Origin: a bacterium
GTDB taxonomy: Bacteria; Krumholzibacteriota; Krumholzibacteriia; LZORAL124-64-63
Direction: 5' to 3'
Assembly (NCBI GenBank): GCA_030635025.1
Contig: DAOVZQ010000198.1
Coordinates: 1-5,785, forward strand
Length of the DNA stretch: 5,785 nucleotides
Both the position numbers and the translations under genes were made by a program. The stretch's first letter is position 1, and every line of letters starts with the position of its first letter. The notes below the pieces were generated by a model. That model was not told where the DNA came from. It worked only from the letters and a program-made list of their open reading frames with translations, and made no database searches. Below, piece by piece: positions 1-5,785 of the stretch.

Positions 1-357
1 CAGGCCGCGGCGACCGAGTTGGGTGTCGTCGACGGCGCCGTGCTGGTTTGGGTGCCCCATACGACCGCCGCGGTGACCGTGAACGAGGGCGCCGATCCCG
101 ACGTGGTGCGCGACATGGCCTCCGCCCTGGACGGCATCGCCCCCTGGGAGGCGGGTTACCGCCATGCCGAGGGCAACGCCGCGGCCCACGTGAAGTCGAG
201 TCTCTTCGGTTGTGACCAGACCGTGCCGGTGTCGAGCGGGCGTCTGGTGCTGGGCACCTGGCAGACCGTCTGGTTCTGCGAATTCGACGGCCCACGGCGA
301 CGGCACGTGCAAGTGGGCGCATTGGGCGTACCAGGTGCTCGGAATACTCAGGATTGA
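1..357 (+). CDS. YjbQ/UPF0047 family protein, 3' part (5' end outside window)
   Basis: The reading frame is open from base 1 and ends at TGA 355-357, giving 118 visible residues. The hallmarks of the YjbQ (UPF0047, 'secondary thiamine-phosphate synthase') family are all present: a strand followed by PHTTAAVTVNEGADPDV (about residues 19-35), then HAEGNAAAHVKSSLFG, and GRLVLGTWQTVWFCEFDGPR near the C-terminus. The conserved histidines and the EGN/H-x-K-S-S segment form the conserved pocket of this small trimeric family. Members are usually about 130-140 residues, so roughly 20 N-terminal residues lie upstream of the window. A TTG at 19 could be read as a start, but the family match continues upstream of it, so I treat the gene as 5'-truncated by the window edge. 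Cellular role is poorly defined; weak thiamine-phosphate synthase activity has been reported for relatives. It appears unrelated to the polysaccharide operon that follows. Confidence 0.9.
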   Translation, partial: QAAATELGVVDGAVLVWVPHTTAAVTVNEGADPDVVRDMASALDGIAPWEAGYRHAEGNAAAHVKSSLFGCDQTVPVSSGRLVLGTWQTVWFCEFDGPRRRHVQVGALGVPGARNTQD

Positions 358-384
358 CCATTCCCGTGACTATCGTGCTATGAT
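354..384 (+). promoter_or_regulatory. Candidate sigma70-type promoter with extended -10
   Basis: A TTGACC -35-like hexamer (354-359) and a TATGAT -10-like hexamer (379-384) are separated by 19 bp. The spacer is longer than ideal, but TG at 376-377 directly precedes the -10 in the extended position (TGcTATGAT), which can compensate. The expected transcript start is near 391, leaving a leader of about 40 nt before the ATG at 433. It is the only gap between genes in the window and lies just before a run of five overlapping genes, so it is the natural place for the operon promoter. The -35 overlaps the stop codon of the YjbQ-family gene. No convincing rho-independent terminator lies between that gene and the operon, so read-through is possible. 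Pattern match only. Confidence 0.42.
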
Positions 385-432
385 CGCCCGGCAGCATCCC
401 GGCCCGGACACCGAACGTTCCCGAACGGAAAT

Positions 433-1206
433 ATGAAAGAGCAGATCTACTACCATCGGGCCTACAAGAAGCTCGCCCGTCTGCGGAAGGGACCCGCCGT
501 CCTGTTGTTCCTGCTGGTGGCCGTGATGGACTTTCTCATCGCCTGGTTCCACCAACCGCTGCTGGGGCGTTTCGTGACCGAGGTGTCGCGGATACTCGAT
601 TGGTGCGGCATCTCCACGACGGTCACCACCTGGACCTTCCTGCCCACCTGGGTGACATACATGCCCGTACTCGACGCCGCGGGCGTTTTCCCGTCGCGCC
701 GCTTCGCCCTGACGGCCTTCGTGATCAGTGTGCTGTTGGTGGTGATCATGCCGCGGATTCGGCCGTTGCCCAAGGCGATCCGCGTGTACGTGGTGTTTCT
801 GGCCCTGCTGAACGTGGCCTCGTCGGGATTCTTCATCCTGGCGCCGCACCTGTTTCCCTACGACGTCCTCGACTTCTCGCTGCTCTACATGGGTACGCAG
901 TTCGGGATCTGGTTACTGTTGCCTGTGGTGATGGGCGTGGCCCTGTCGCCGATCCACGCACCGACGTTGGAGAAGTTTCTGGTCATCGTTCTGACGGTCT
1001 GCTATGCGGCCCTCTTTGGTGCTGTGCGATATGCCTCCTTCCTGTATCTCCTGGACGCCACAACCGTTCTGCACATGGCCGCCATGTTCTTCGCCCTGGG
1101 CCCCCTGATCGACTTCGTTTACATGGTGGCCATCTATGCCGTCTACGTGAACATCGTCGCGGTGCGTCTGCAACGGAAACCGGAGATCTGGCAATGGTCG
1201 TTCTGA
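433..1206 (+). CDS. Polytopic inner-membrane protein of unknown family, first gene of polysaccharide operon
   Basis: This 257-residue protein is strongly hydrophobic. It begins with a basic cytoplasmic-looking N-terminus (K and R rich, residues 2-19). About six membrane segments follow, near 21-39, 91-107, 117-138, 153-172, 181-205 and 211-244. A longer, partly polar stretch (40-90) lies between the first two and includes D56-W-C-G. The C-terminus (VRLQRKPEIWQW) is basic and probably cytoplasmic. I do not recognise a family or any catalytic motif. The start ATG 433 is preceded only by a weak CGGAA at 426-430. The last 13 nt overlap the start of the glycosyltransferase gene, so the two products are probably made in a fixed ratio. 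This suggests a membrane partner of the synthase, possibly in polymer export or complex assembly; that role is inferred from context alone. Confidence 0.85.
   Translation: MKEQIYYHRAYKKLARLRKGPAVLLFLLVAVMDFLIAWFHQPLLGRFVTEVSRILDWCGISTTVTTWTFLPTWVTYMPVLDAAGVFPSRRFALTAFVISVLLVVIMPRIRPLPKAIRVYVVFLALLNVASSGFFILAPHLFPYDVLDFSLLYMGTQFGIWLLLPVVMGVALSPIHAPTLEKFLVIVLTVCYAALFGAVRYASFLYLLDATTVLHMAAMFFALGPLIDFVYMVAIYAVYVNIVAVRLQRKPEIWQWSF
1182..1185 (+). promoter_or_regulatory. Ribosome binding site fixing the glycosyltransferase start
   Basis: GGAG lies 8 nt before ATG 1194, inside the end of the preceding gene. It supports 1194 as the true start. The frame is open much further upstream (to about 600), but that part is only an out-of-frame reading of the membrane-protein gene and does not look like protein. 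Confidence 0.6.
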
Positions 1207-2453
1207 TCCTCAAGCTGTACGTGATCCTGGTCGTGCTGATCATGGCGATCTACGCCGTGCGCCACTACCTGTTCACCATCAACCGGCTCACGGGTGATCA
1301 GCGTCTCTATTACCACGACATCGTCGACGACGAGTTGCCGCGCATCTCCGTGCTGGTGCCCATGCACAACGAGGAGAAGGTGGCCCGACAGTCTCTCGAG
1401 TCCATTCTGGCGTGCGAGTATCCCCGCGAGTTGATGGAAATCATTCCCATCGACGATCATTCCAACGACAGGACAACTGAAATCCTGGACGAGATGGCGG
1501 CCGACCACGACGTGATCCGCCCCCTGCATCGCCACGAGGGACTGCGGGGCAAGCCGGCGGCCCTGAACGACGCGCTGCTGTTGGCGTCCGGCGAGATCAT
1601 CCTCGTTTTCGATGCCGACTACATGCCGGGCCGCGGCGCCCTGCGTGATCTGAGCATCTCGTTCAAGGATCCGGAGGTGGGTGCGGTGATGGGCCGTGTC
1701 GTGCCCGTCAACACCCGGACCAACCTGCTGACGCGCCTGCTCGACCTGGAGCGCAGCGGGGGATACCAGGTGGACCAGCAGGCCCGTCACAATCTGCACC
1801 TCATGCCACAGTACGGTGGGACGGTGGGCGGATTCAGGCGCGACCTGGCCCTGAGTTTCGGTGGCTTCGACCCTCGTGTCCTGGCCGAGGATACGGACCT
1901 CACGTACCGTCTGTATATCGGCGGCTGGAAGGTGGTCTACGCCAACCGTGTGGAATGTTTCGAGGAAGTCCCCGAGACCTGGAGCGTGCGGTCGCGACAG
2001 ATCCGCCGCTGGTCCCGCGGCCACAACCACACCATGTTCAAGCACTTCTGGCCGCTTCTGCGGTCGAAGTACCTGTCCCGCGCCGAGAAGATCGACGGGA
2101 TGCTGCTGCTGTTGATCTACACGCTTCCCGTGTTTCTCTTCACGGGCATTATCGATTCGGTGATCCTCTTCTTCATGGGGGAGATGCAGATCATCGACAG
2201 CGTGCTGGTCTTTCTCTTCGTCGCCACCTACAGCGCTTTCGGTAACTTTGCGCCCTTCTATCAGATCGCCACGGCCAGTCTCCTGGACGGCGTGACCCAT
2301 CGCATCAGGCTTTTACCGTTCCTGATGTTCTACTTCCTGCTGAACATTTGGACGGTCACTACCGGGTTCTTCCAGGCCATCGGCGATCGTCTCGGCCACC
2401 GGCGCGCCAAGTGGGAAAAGACGAGTCGTTTCCGCACGGAGGAATCGGCATGA
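1194..2453 (+). CDS. Processive-type family 2 glycosyltransferase, membrane polysaccharide synthase (NodC/PgaC/HasA-like)
   Basis: This 419-residue enzyme should polymerise a nucleotide-sugar donor into a glycan on the cytoplasmic face and pass the chain through the membrane. An N-terminal membrane helix (about 4-22) leads to a GT-A domain. The domain opens with RISVLVPMHNEEKV (50-63) and carries DDHSND (87-92), the DxD motif D140-A-D142, GGTVGGFRR (208-216), the acidic pair E232-D233 expected for the catalytic base, and Q269-I-R-R-W273, the QxxRW motif of processive synthases. Three membrane segments follow (about 303-327, 332-355, 373-396), then a basic tail with W407-E-K-T-S-R, similar to the tail of PgaC-type enzymes. 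One N-terminal plus three C-terminal helices and a length near 420 recall NodC. There is no PilZ domain, so no c-di-GMP control within this protein. Donor sugar is unknown; the downstream deacetylase points to an N-acetylhexosamine. Its stop overlaps the next ATG as ATGA. Confidence 0.93.
   Translation: MVVLILKLYVILVVLIMAIYAVRHYLFTINRLTGDQRLYYHDIVDDELPRISVLVPMHNEEKVARQSLESILACEYPRELMEIIPIDDHSNDRTTEILDEMAADHDVIRPLHRHEGLRGKPAALNDALLLASGEIILVFDADYMPGRGALRDLSISFKDPEVGAVMGRVVPVNTRTNLLTRLLDLERSGGYQVDQQARHNLHLMPQYGGTVGGFRRDLALSFGGFDPRVLAEDTDLTYRLYIGGWKVVYANRVECFEEVPETWSVRSRQIRRWSRGHNHTMFKHFWPLLRSKYLSRAEKIDGMLLLLIYTLPVFLFTGIIDSVILFFMGEMQIIDSVLVFLFVATYSAFGNFAPFYQIATASLLDGVTHRIRLLPFLMFYFLLNIWTVTTGFFQAIGDRLGHRRAKWEKTSRFRTEESA
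2438..2443 (+). promoter_or_regulatory. Ribosome binding site for the bactofilin-like gene
   Basis: GGAGGA ends 6 nt before ATG 2450, the best Shine-Dalgarno match in the window. It selects 2450 rather than the in-frame upstream alternative at 2348. The extra 34 residues from 2348 are arginine-rich and would sit before an otherwise clean membrane anchor. Confidence 0.7.
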
Positions 2454-3679
2454 GGCGTCACGCATATCGATGGCTGATTGTGGCTCTGCTGCTGGTGCCG
2501 GTCATTGCCGTCTCCGGCCCGGCTTCGTTCTCGCCGCACGATGCGTCTATCGATACGGTGTCCGCCCTGACTCTTGACTCGTCGCTGCAGGAGATACCGC
2601 CTTACGAGAGTGGCGCCCGTCCAGGTGCGGCCACGCTGCTGCTGCTTTGCTTCGCTCTGCTGATCGTCCTGCCGTTCGTGCCGGGACTGATCGAAGTCTA
2701 CTGGCCCCGCGACCGATATCCGTTGCCGGTGGATACGCAATACGCCAAGGATCCGCGCTTTTTCGGACGTTCGGCGCGTGCGATTCTCGCCCGGTCACTG
2801 GACGTCGACGCCGTTGCGGTCGGCACACACGAAGTCGTCATGTCCAAACCCGAAACCGTCGTGGTCAGCGCCGCTGTCACCGTTCCCGAGAACGGGGAGC
2901 AAACCGAGATCATGGTCGTTCGCGGTGATCTGGATGTGGAGAGCAAGGCGACCTGCACGGGTGAGCTCTTCGTGACGGGCGACGCGAGGATCGGACGGGG
3001 CGCCGTTTTGCGTACCCTGTCCGTCGAGGCGGCCGTCAGCCTCGACGCTAAAGTTCGTTTGGAACGATGGCTCGACGCCGAGGGCGACGTGACGATCGGT
3101 TCAGAATGCATTTTGGGGATGAGCGCCGCCACCGGAGGCGCCATGACGCTGGGCGACGGCGTGGAATTCTCGCGGCTCTTTGGAGCGCCCGTATCCACCA
3201 CGGGTTTCACCGGCGATGCGGGCAGCGCTCCGGCGCCCAAGACCCCCGCCTTCGCCGATGTCGAGGAGATCCGCACCATTGAGGATCTGGCTGAATTCCA
3301 CAGGGACGACCTGATCGTGGAACCGGGCGAGGACCACCTGCGCCCGCTGGTGGTCCGGGGTGACCTCACCCTGAAAGCGGGCGCCGTGCTGGGCAACACC
3401 GCCCGTGTCTACGGCGACCTGCTCATGGAGGACGGTTCGCTGGTGCACGGCGATCTCTTCGTCGAGGGTGACGTGCGTGTGGGTGAACGGGCAGCCGTGC
3501 GCGGCAATCTTTTCTCGCAAGCCAACATCCACCTATCGCGCGGGGCTCGTGTCGGGCGCCCCGGCATCTGCAAATCCCTGATCGGGAAACTGGCCGTCCA
3601 TATGGACGCCGACGTGGCCGTACACGGCTATATCCTCACCGACGGACGGGGGCGTGTATCATGCGCTGGGTCTTCCTGA
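2450..3679 (+). CDS. Membrane-anchored bactofilin-like beta-helix protein
   Basis: This 409-residue protein starts with a basic N-terminus and a hydrophobic helix (about 8-22). A polar segment (24-58) and a second helix (about 60-80) follow, the latter trailed by positive charges (R87, R89, K100, R103), so the rest should be cytoplasmic. The remainder shows short hydrophobic/glycine turns typical of a right-handed beta-helix in two blocks. Block one (about 155-245) has VVRGDLDV, LFVTGDARIGRGAVL and GDVTIGSECILG. Block two (about 300-395) has VVRGDLTLKAGAVLG, VYGDLLMEDGSLVHGDLFVEGDV and RVGERAAVRGNLF. A charged, proline-containing linker (246-298) joins them. The repeat style is that of bactofilins ('polymer-forming cytoskeletal proteins'), which assemble into membrane-bound filaments and recruit envelope enzymes. 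Bactofilins are usually shorter, so the two membrane helices and double helix block are unusual. Its place between synthase and deacetylase suggests a scaffold for the complex. An envelope beta-helix protein with another role remains possible. Confidence 0.8.
   Translation: MRRHAYRWLIVALLLVPVIAVSGPASFSPHDASIDTVSALTLDSSLQEIPPYESGARPGAATLLLLCFALLIVLPFVPGLIEVYWPRDRYPLPVDTQYAKDPRFFGRSARAILARSLDVDAVAVGTHEVVMSKPETVVVSAAVTVPENGEQTEIMVVRGDLDVESKATCTGELFVTGDARIGRGAVLRTLSVEAAVSLDAKVRLERWLDAEGDVTIGSECILGMSAATGGAMTLGDGVEFSRLFGAPVSTTGFTGDAGSAPAPKTPAFADVEEIRTIEDLAEFHRDDLIVEPGEDHLRPLVVRGDLTLKAGAVLGNTARVYGDLLMEDGSLVHGDLFVEGDVRVGERAAVRGNLFSQANIHLSRGARVGRPGICKSLIGKLAVHMDADVAVHGYILTDGRGRVSCAGSS
3646..3652 (+). 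promoter_or_regulatory. Ribosome binding site for the deacetylase-like gene
   Basis: ACGGGGG lies 8 nt before ATG 3661, within the last codons of the bactofilin-like gene. It is an imperfect Shine-Dalgarno, consistent with translation coupled to the upstream gene. Confidence 0.4.
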
Positions 3680-5523
3680 TCCTGGCCGTCCTTGCCTGCG
3701 CGACCGTCCTGGTCTTCGGCTTGTTCTCCCAGAGCGCAGTGAATCGGTTGACCGCCGGCGACGACATCCGTGTATTGGTGGCCTACAACCCGGTCCTGGC
3801 GGATGAACACGGTTACGTGCTGGACGCCTATGTCTCCGTTCTGGAGGAAGAGGGCATACCCCACGAGATCGTCGATCTCTACACCCTGCGGGATGCGCCC
3901 CCCGCCAAACTGGCCCGCACGGCGCCGGCCCTGATCATGCCCGACGGAGCGTGCCGCCGGCTCCACTCTTCTTTCGCTCGTTGGCTCGACGAGTACATCG
4001 CCGCCGGCGGCGCCCTGGCCGTGATTCACGACGTGGGCATCAAGAGCCAGACCGGTGGCCTGCTGCCCCGCAGTTTCCTGGCCCGGCATACGGGCGTGCA
4101 GCACGCCGGTTCCGCCATGGGAAACGAGGGCGCCCATACGACGGGCACCATAGCTTTCGCCGATAGTGCTTCCGCCGCGTTCTGCGGAATCCCCGCCGGC
4201 AAGCTGGACGAGACCTTTCATCTGACGGGCTATGGATACGGCCGGCTGGAATATCCCATCGCACGCAGTCATCTGGAGCCGGTCGCGGGCCGGGGGATGA
4301 CGCGTGTACTGGCGTGGGCCGAAACCGAAGGCGAAGCTCGGTATCCGGCGGTGACCCTGCGCGGCGAAGGACGCGGCGCGGTCATGTACGTGAACATGCC
4401 GTTGGGTCATCTCAAGGCCTACTCGGACGATCTGCCCCTGCGCGCCCTGCTGCGCATGTTCCTGTGCCGTGTTGTGGGACTCCCGGCGCTGGTGATCGCA
4501 CCCGAGGGCATCGGAGCCGTTGTGATCAACTGGCACATCGATTTTGCGGACGACAGGGCCGCCATCGAAGACATGGCGGCTCATGGACTGCTGCGTTCCG
4601 ATGTACCCTGCTCGTACCATGTCTGCGCAGGCCCATCGGTCAACGCACCTGGAGACGGCCTGGGATTCGGCGCCTGCGGGAAAGGCCGAAAGCAGGTCGA
4701 ACTCATGCGGTCGGTGGGCGAGATCGGTTCCCACGGCGGCTGGATCCACAACGTTTTCGCGGCCAACGTCGAAAGCGGCGTCTGGGACGCCGATTCGATC
4801 GCCGTGTACGTGAAACTCAACAGCGACTGTCTGCAGGACGTCACTGGATCACCGGTGCGAGAGTATTCCGCACCGGCCGGGGTCCACCCGCAGCCCTTGA
4901 TGACGTCGATTCTCGAGGCACAGGGTTTCGACAGCTACTACTACACGGGCGATTCCGGGAGTGCACCCAACCGGTCGTTCCACGAAGGGACCCGTCTCTC
5001 CGACAGTCTGATCGCCTTTCCCATCATGCCGCGCGGTCGTTATGCGTCCTTGGCCGAGATGGACGATCACCTGTCCCTGCCGGCCGACGAGGTGCTGGCC
5101 TGGCTATCGGGCACCACGGATTATTGTCGGCGGGAACGGACGATCCGCATGGTCTATTCCCACCCCTACAACCTGATCAAGTACACGCACGATCTCGACT
5201 ATCGACCGGCGATCGCGAGCTGGTTCGATGAACTTGCCGACCTGCAGGCTGAAGGGGAACTCAAGGTGCGCACCATGAGCGAGTGCGCGGATTTCCTGCG
5301 GCGCCTGTGGGCGACGGTGTTCACCGTATCCCTGACCGACGACGGTGCGGTGTTGAAGCTTTCCAACCCCGACGGGTTGGCGGGTGTGGCGCTGAGCCTG
5401 CCTACGTCGCGCTGGACCGTGAATGAACCGGCCGGCTGCCGACGACTGGATAACGAAACGGAGACGATCCTTGTGGTCACGGAAGACCTTGACGATATCG
5501 CGATCTCGGCGACGATGCATTGA
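3661..5523 (+). CDS. Membrane-anchored polysaccharide deacetylase-like protein with GATase-like N-terminal domain (PelA C-terminal-like layout)
   Basis: This 620-residue protein has an N-terminal hydrophobic anchor (about 3-22) that should place the rest outside the cytoplasmic membrane. Residues about 35-260 look like a GATase1/flavodoxin-type alpha/beta domain: IRVLVAYN, then LIMPDG, a helix, GGALAVIHD, and later GRGAVMYVNMP. Residues about 283-530 resemble a NodB-type deacetylase. V288-I-N-W-H-I-D294-F-A-D297-D298 corresponds to motif 1 (metal/base aspartates). G356-S-H358-G-G-W-I-H363 corresponds to the metal histidine motif. YSAPAGVHPQP (402-412) may replace motif 3, YYYTGDSG (426-433) follows, and YSH501P resembles the late catalytic histidine. 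Residues about 553-618 form a small beta domain. The order Rossmann-like, deacetylase, beta domain matches PelA without its N-terminal hydrolase. Its likely job is removing acetyl groups from the exported polymer. The gene starts inside the previous one (19 nt overlap). Activity is inferred; the H-H spacing is one residue longer than the usual HxxxH. Confidence 0.82.
   Translation: MRWVFLILAVLACATVLVFGLFSQSAVNRLTAGDDIRVLVAYNPVLADEHGYVLDAYVSVLEEEGIPHEIVDLYTLRDAPPAKLARTAPALIMPDGACRRLHSSFARWLDEYIAAGGALAVIHDVGIKSQTGGLLPRSFLARHTGVQHAGSAMGNEGAHTTGTIAFADSASAAFCGIPAGKLDETFHLTGYGYGRLEYPIARSHLEPVAGRGMTRVLAWAETEGEARYPAVTLRGEGRGAVMYVNMPLGHLKAYSDDLPLRALLRMFLCRVVGLPALVIAPEGIGAVVINWHIDFADDRAAIEDMAAHGLLRSDVPCSYHVCAGPSVNAPGDGLGFGACGKGRKQVELMRSVGEIGSHGGWIHNVFAANVESGVWDADSIAVYVKLNSDCLQDVTGSPVREYSAPAGVHPQPLMTSILEAQGFDSYYYTGDSGSAPNRSFHEGTRLSDSLIAFPIMPRGRYASLAEMDDHLSLPADEVLAWLSGTTDYCRRERTIRMVYSHPYNLIKYTHDLDYRPAIASWFDELADLQAEGELKVRTMSECADFLRRLWATVFTVSLTDDGAVLKLSNPDGLAGVALSLPTSRWTVNEPAGCRRLDNETETILVVTEDLDDIAISATMH
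5459..5463 (+). promoter_or_regulatory. Candidate ribosome binding site for the secreted last gene
   Basis: CGGAG ends 7 nt before TTG 5471, a good spacing. It supports a start inside the end of the deacetylase-like gene, upstream of a signal peptide. Competing in-frame starts are ATG 5423 (weak GGA upstream), TTG 5489 (GGAAG too close) and ATG 5564 (would remove the signal peptide). Confidence 0.4.
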
Positions 5524-5785
5524 TCTCGTCGCGGCGCTCGCGCTCGCGGCCGGATTGATCGCCATGGCGGATTGCGCGTCGGCCCCGAAGCGGCATCCCG
5601 CCCTGGCCGTGGTGGCCCGTTTCGAACCCGTGGGGCCAAGTCCGCAGCTCGTTCGGCCCTACTTCGCCAATCTCTACGCCTTGTCCCTGTGCCGTCACGG
5701 GAGGCAACCGGAGGAGGTGCGGCGATACATTGATTGGTATCTGGATCACCTGAACGAAGCGGAAGACGGAGGGCTGCCGGGCACC
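5471..5785 (+). CDS. Secreted protein, 5' part only; possible glycosidase-like helical-barrel domain
   Basis: The frame is open to the window edge (105 codons from TTG 5471) and continues beyond it. The first residues form a convincing Sec signal peptide: a basic region ending RSRRR, a hydrophobic core LVAALALAAGLIA, and an A-x-A cleavage site at ASA followed by PKRHPALAV. The residue before Cys in MADC is aspartate, so it is unlikely to be a lipoprotein. The mature part has VRPYFANLYALSLC, then VRRYIDWYLDHLNEAEDGGLPGT. This helical pattern, with a Y-x-x-W-Y-L-x-H-L-N segment and a D/G-rich turn, looks like the start of an (alpha/alpha)-barrel such as those of several glycoside hydrolases. 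That assignment is only an impression from a short N-terminal piece. If correct, the enzyme would cleave or trim the polymer. The exact start is uncertain: ATG 5423, TTG 5489 and ATG 5564 are in the same frame. Confidence 0.68.
   Translation, partial: MWSRKTLTISRSRRRCIDLVAALALAAGLIAMADCASAPKRHPALAVVARFEPVGPSPQLVRPYFANLYALSLCRHGRQPEEVRRYIDWYLDHLNEAEDGGLPGT

Noticed and set aside
358..432. Rho-independent terminator after the YjbQ-family gene
   Set aside because: The GC-rich runs at about 385-405 form no clear hairpin and no T-run follows.
600..1193. Upstream extension of the glycosyltransferase frame by 198 codons
   Set aside because: The extension is a histidine/arginine-rich out-of-frame reading of the membrane-protein gene. 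ATG 1194 has a good ribosome site and begins a normal membrane helix.
433..1206. Exosortase/archaeosortase identity for the first membrane protein (C58-G-I-S resembles the CSG motif)
   Set aside because: Only one helix precedes the cysteine, and the expected Arg and His motifs with their spacing are not found.
1143..2300. Long minus-strand open frame (385 codons)
   Set aside because: It is antisense to the glycosyltransferase, has a His/Gln/Val/Asp-rich composition typical of reverse readings of GC-rich genes, and shows no domain signature.
2348..2449. Earlier start for the bactofilin-like gene
   Set aside because: It lies wholly within the glycosyltransferase gene and adds an arginine-rich stretch before the membrane anchor. 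ATG 2450 has a near-perfect GGAGGA.
3661..3730. Lipoprotein signal in the deacetylase-like protein (V-L-A-C13)
   Set aside because: Leucine sits at the -2 position, the segment before the cysteine is short, and hydrophobic sequence continues past it, so a membrane anchor fits better.
3628..4749. Long minus-strand open frame (373 codons)
   Set aside because: It is antisense to the deacetylase-like gene with the same shadow composition. The plus strand carries recognisable motifs.
4314..5231. Plus-strand alternative frame of 305 codons inside the deacetylase gene
   Set aside because: Extremely arginine-rich, a typical frame-shifted reading of a GC-rich gene, and no recognisable fold.
1..5785. 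CRISPR array, insertion sequence, tRNA or rRNA genes
   Set aside because: No regularly spaced repeats, transposase motifs, terminal inverted repeats or tRNA-like cloverleaf were seen. The window is almost entirely coding.

Overview
The window is a GC-rich, gene-dense, all plus-strand stretch of bacterial DNA with almost no intergenic sequence. No marker in it fixes the taxon. The signal peptides, the synthase-type membrane proteins and the bactofilin-like protein would suit a GC-rich Gram-negative lineage (for example Deltaproteobacteria, Gemmatimonadota or a candidate phylum), but that is inference only.

Layout: (1) 1-357 is the 3' end of a YjbQ/UPF0047-family gene. (2) 358-432 is the only intergenic gap, with a plausible extended -10 promoter. 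(3) 433-5785 is one tight operon of five genes in which every neighbouring pair overlaps: a polytopic membrane protein of unknown family (433-1206), a processive-type family 2 glycosyltransferase (1194-2453), a membrane-anchored beta-helix protein resembling bactofilins (2450-3679), a membrane-anchored polysaccharide deacetylase-like protein with an N-terminal GATase/flavodoxin-like domain and a C-terminal beta domain (3661-5523), and the start of a secreted protein cut by the window edge (about 5471 onward).

Taken together the operon reads as a synthase-dependent exopolysaccharide locus. The GT2 enzyme would polymerise and export a sugar chain, probably containing N-acetylated sugars since a deacetylase accompanies it. 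The deacetylase-like protein would modify the chain outside the cytoplasmic membrane, the secreted C-terminal gene product may trim or bind it, and the bactofilin-like protein could position the complex from the cytoplasmic side. The deacetylase architecture recalls the C-terminal part of PelA, but the synthase is a NodC/PgaC/HasA-like GT2 rather than PelF/PelG. The combination therefore matches none of the standard Pel, PNAG, cellulose or alginate operons I know. The polymer itself cannot be named from sequence alone.
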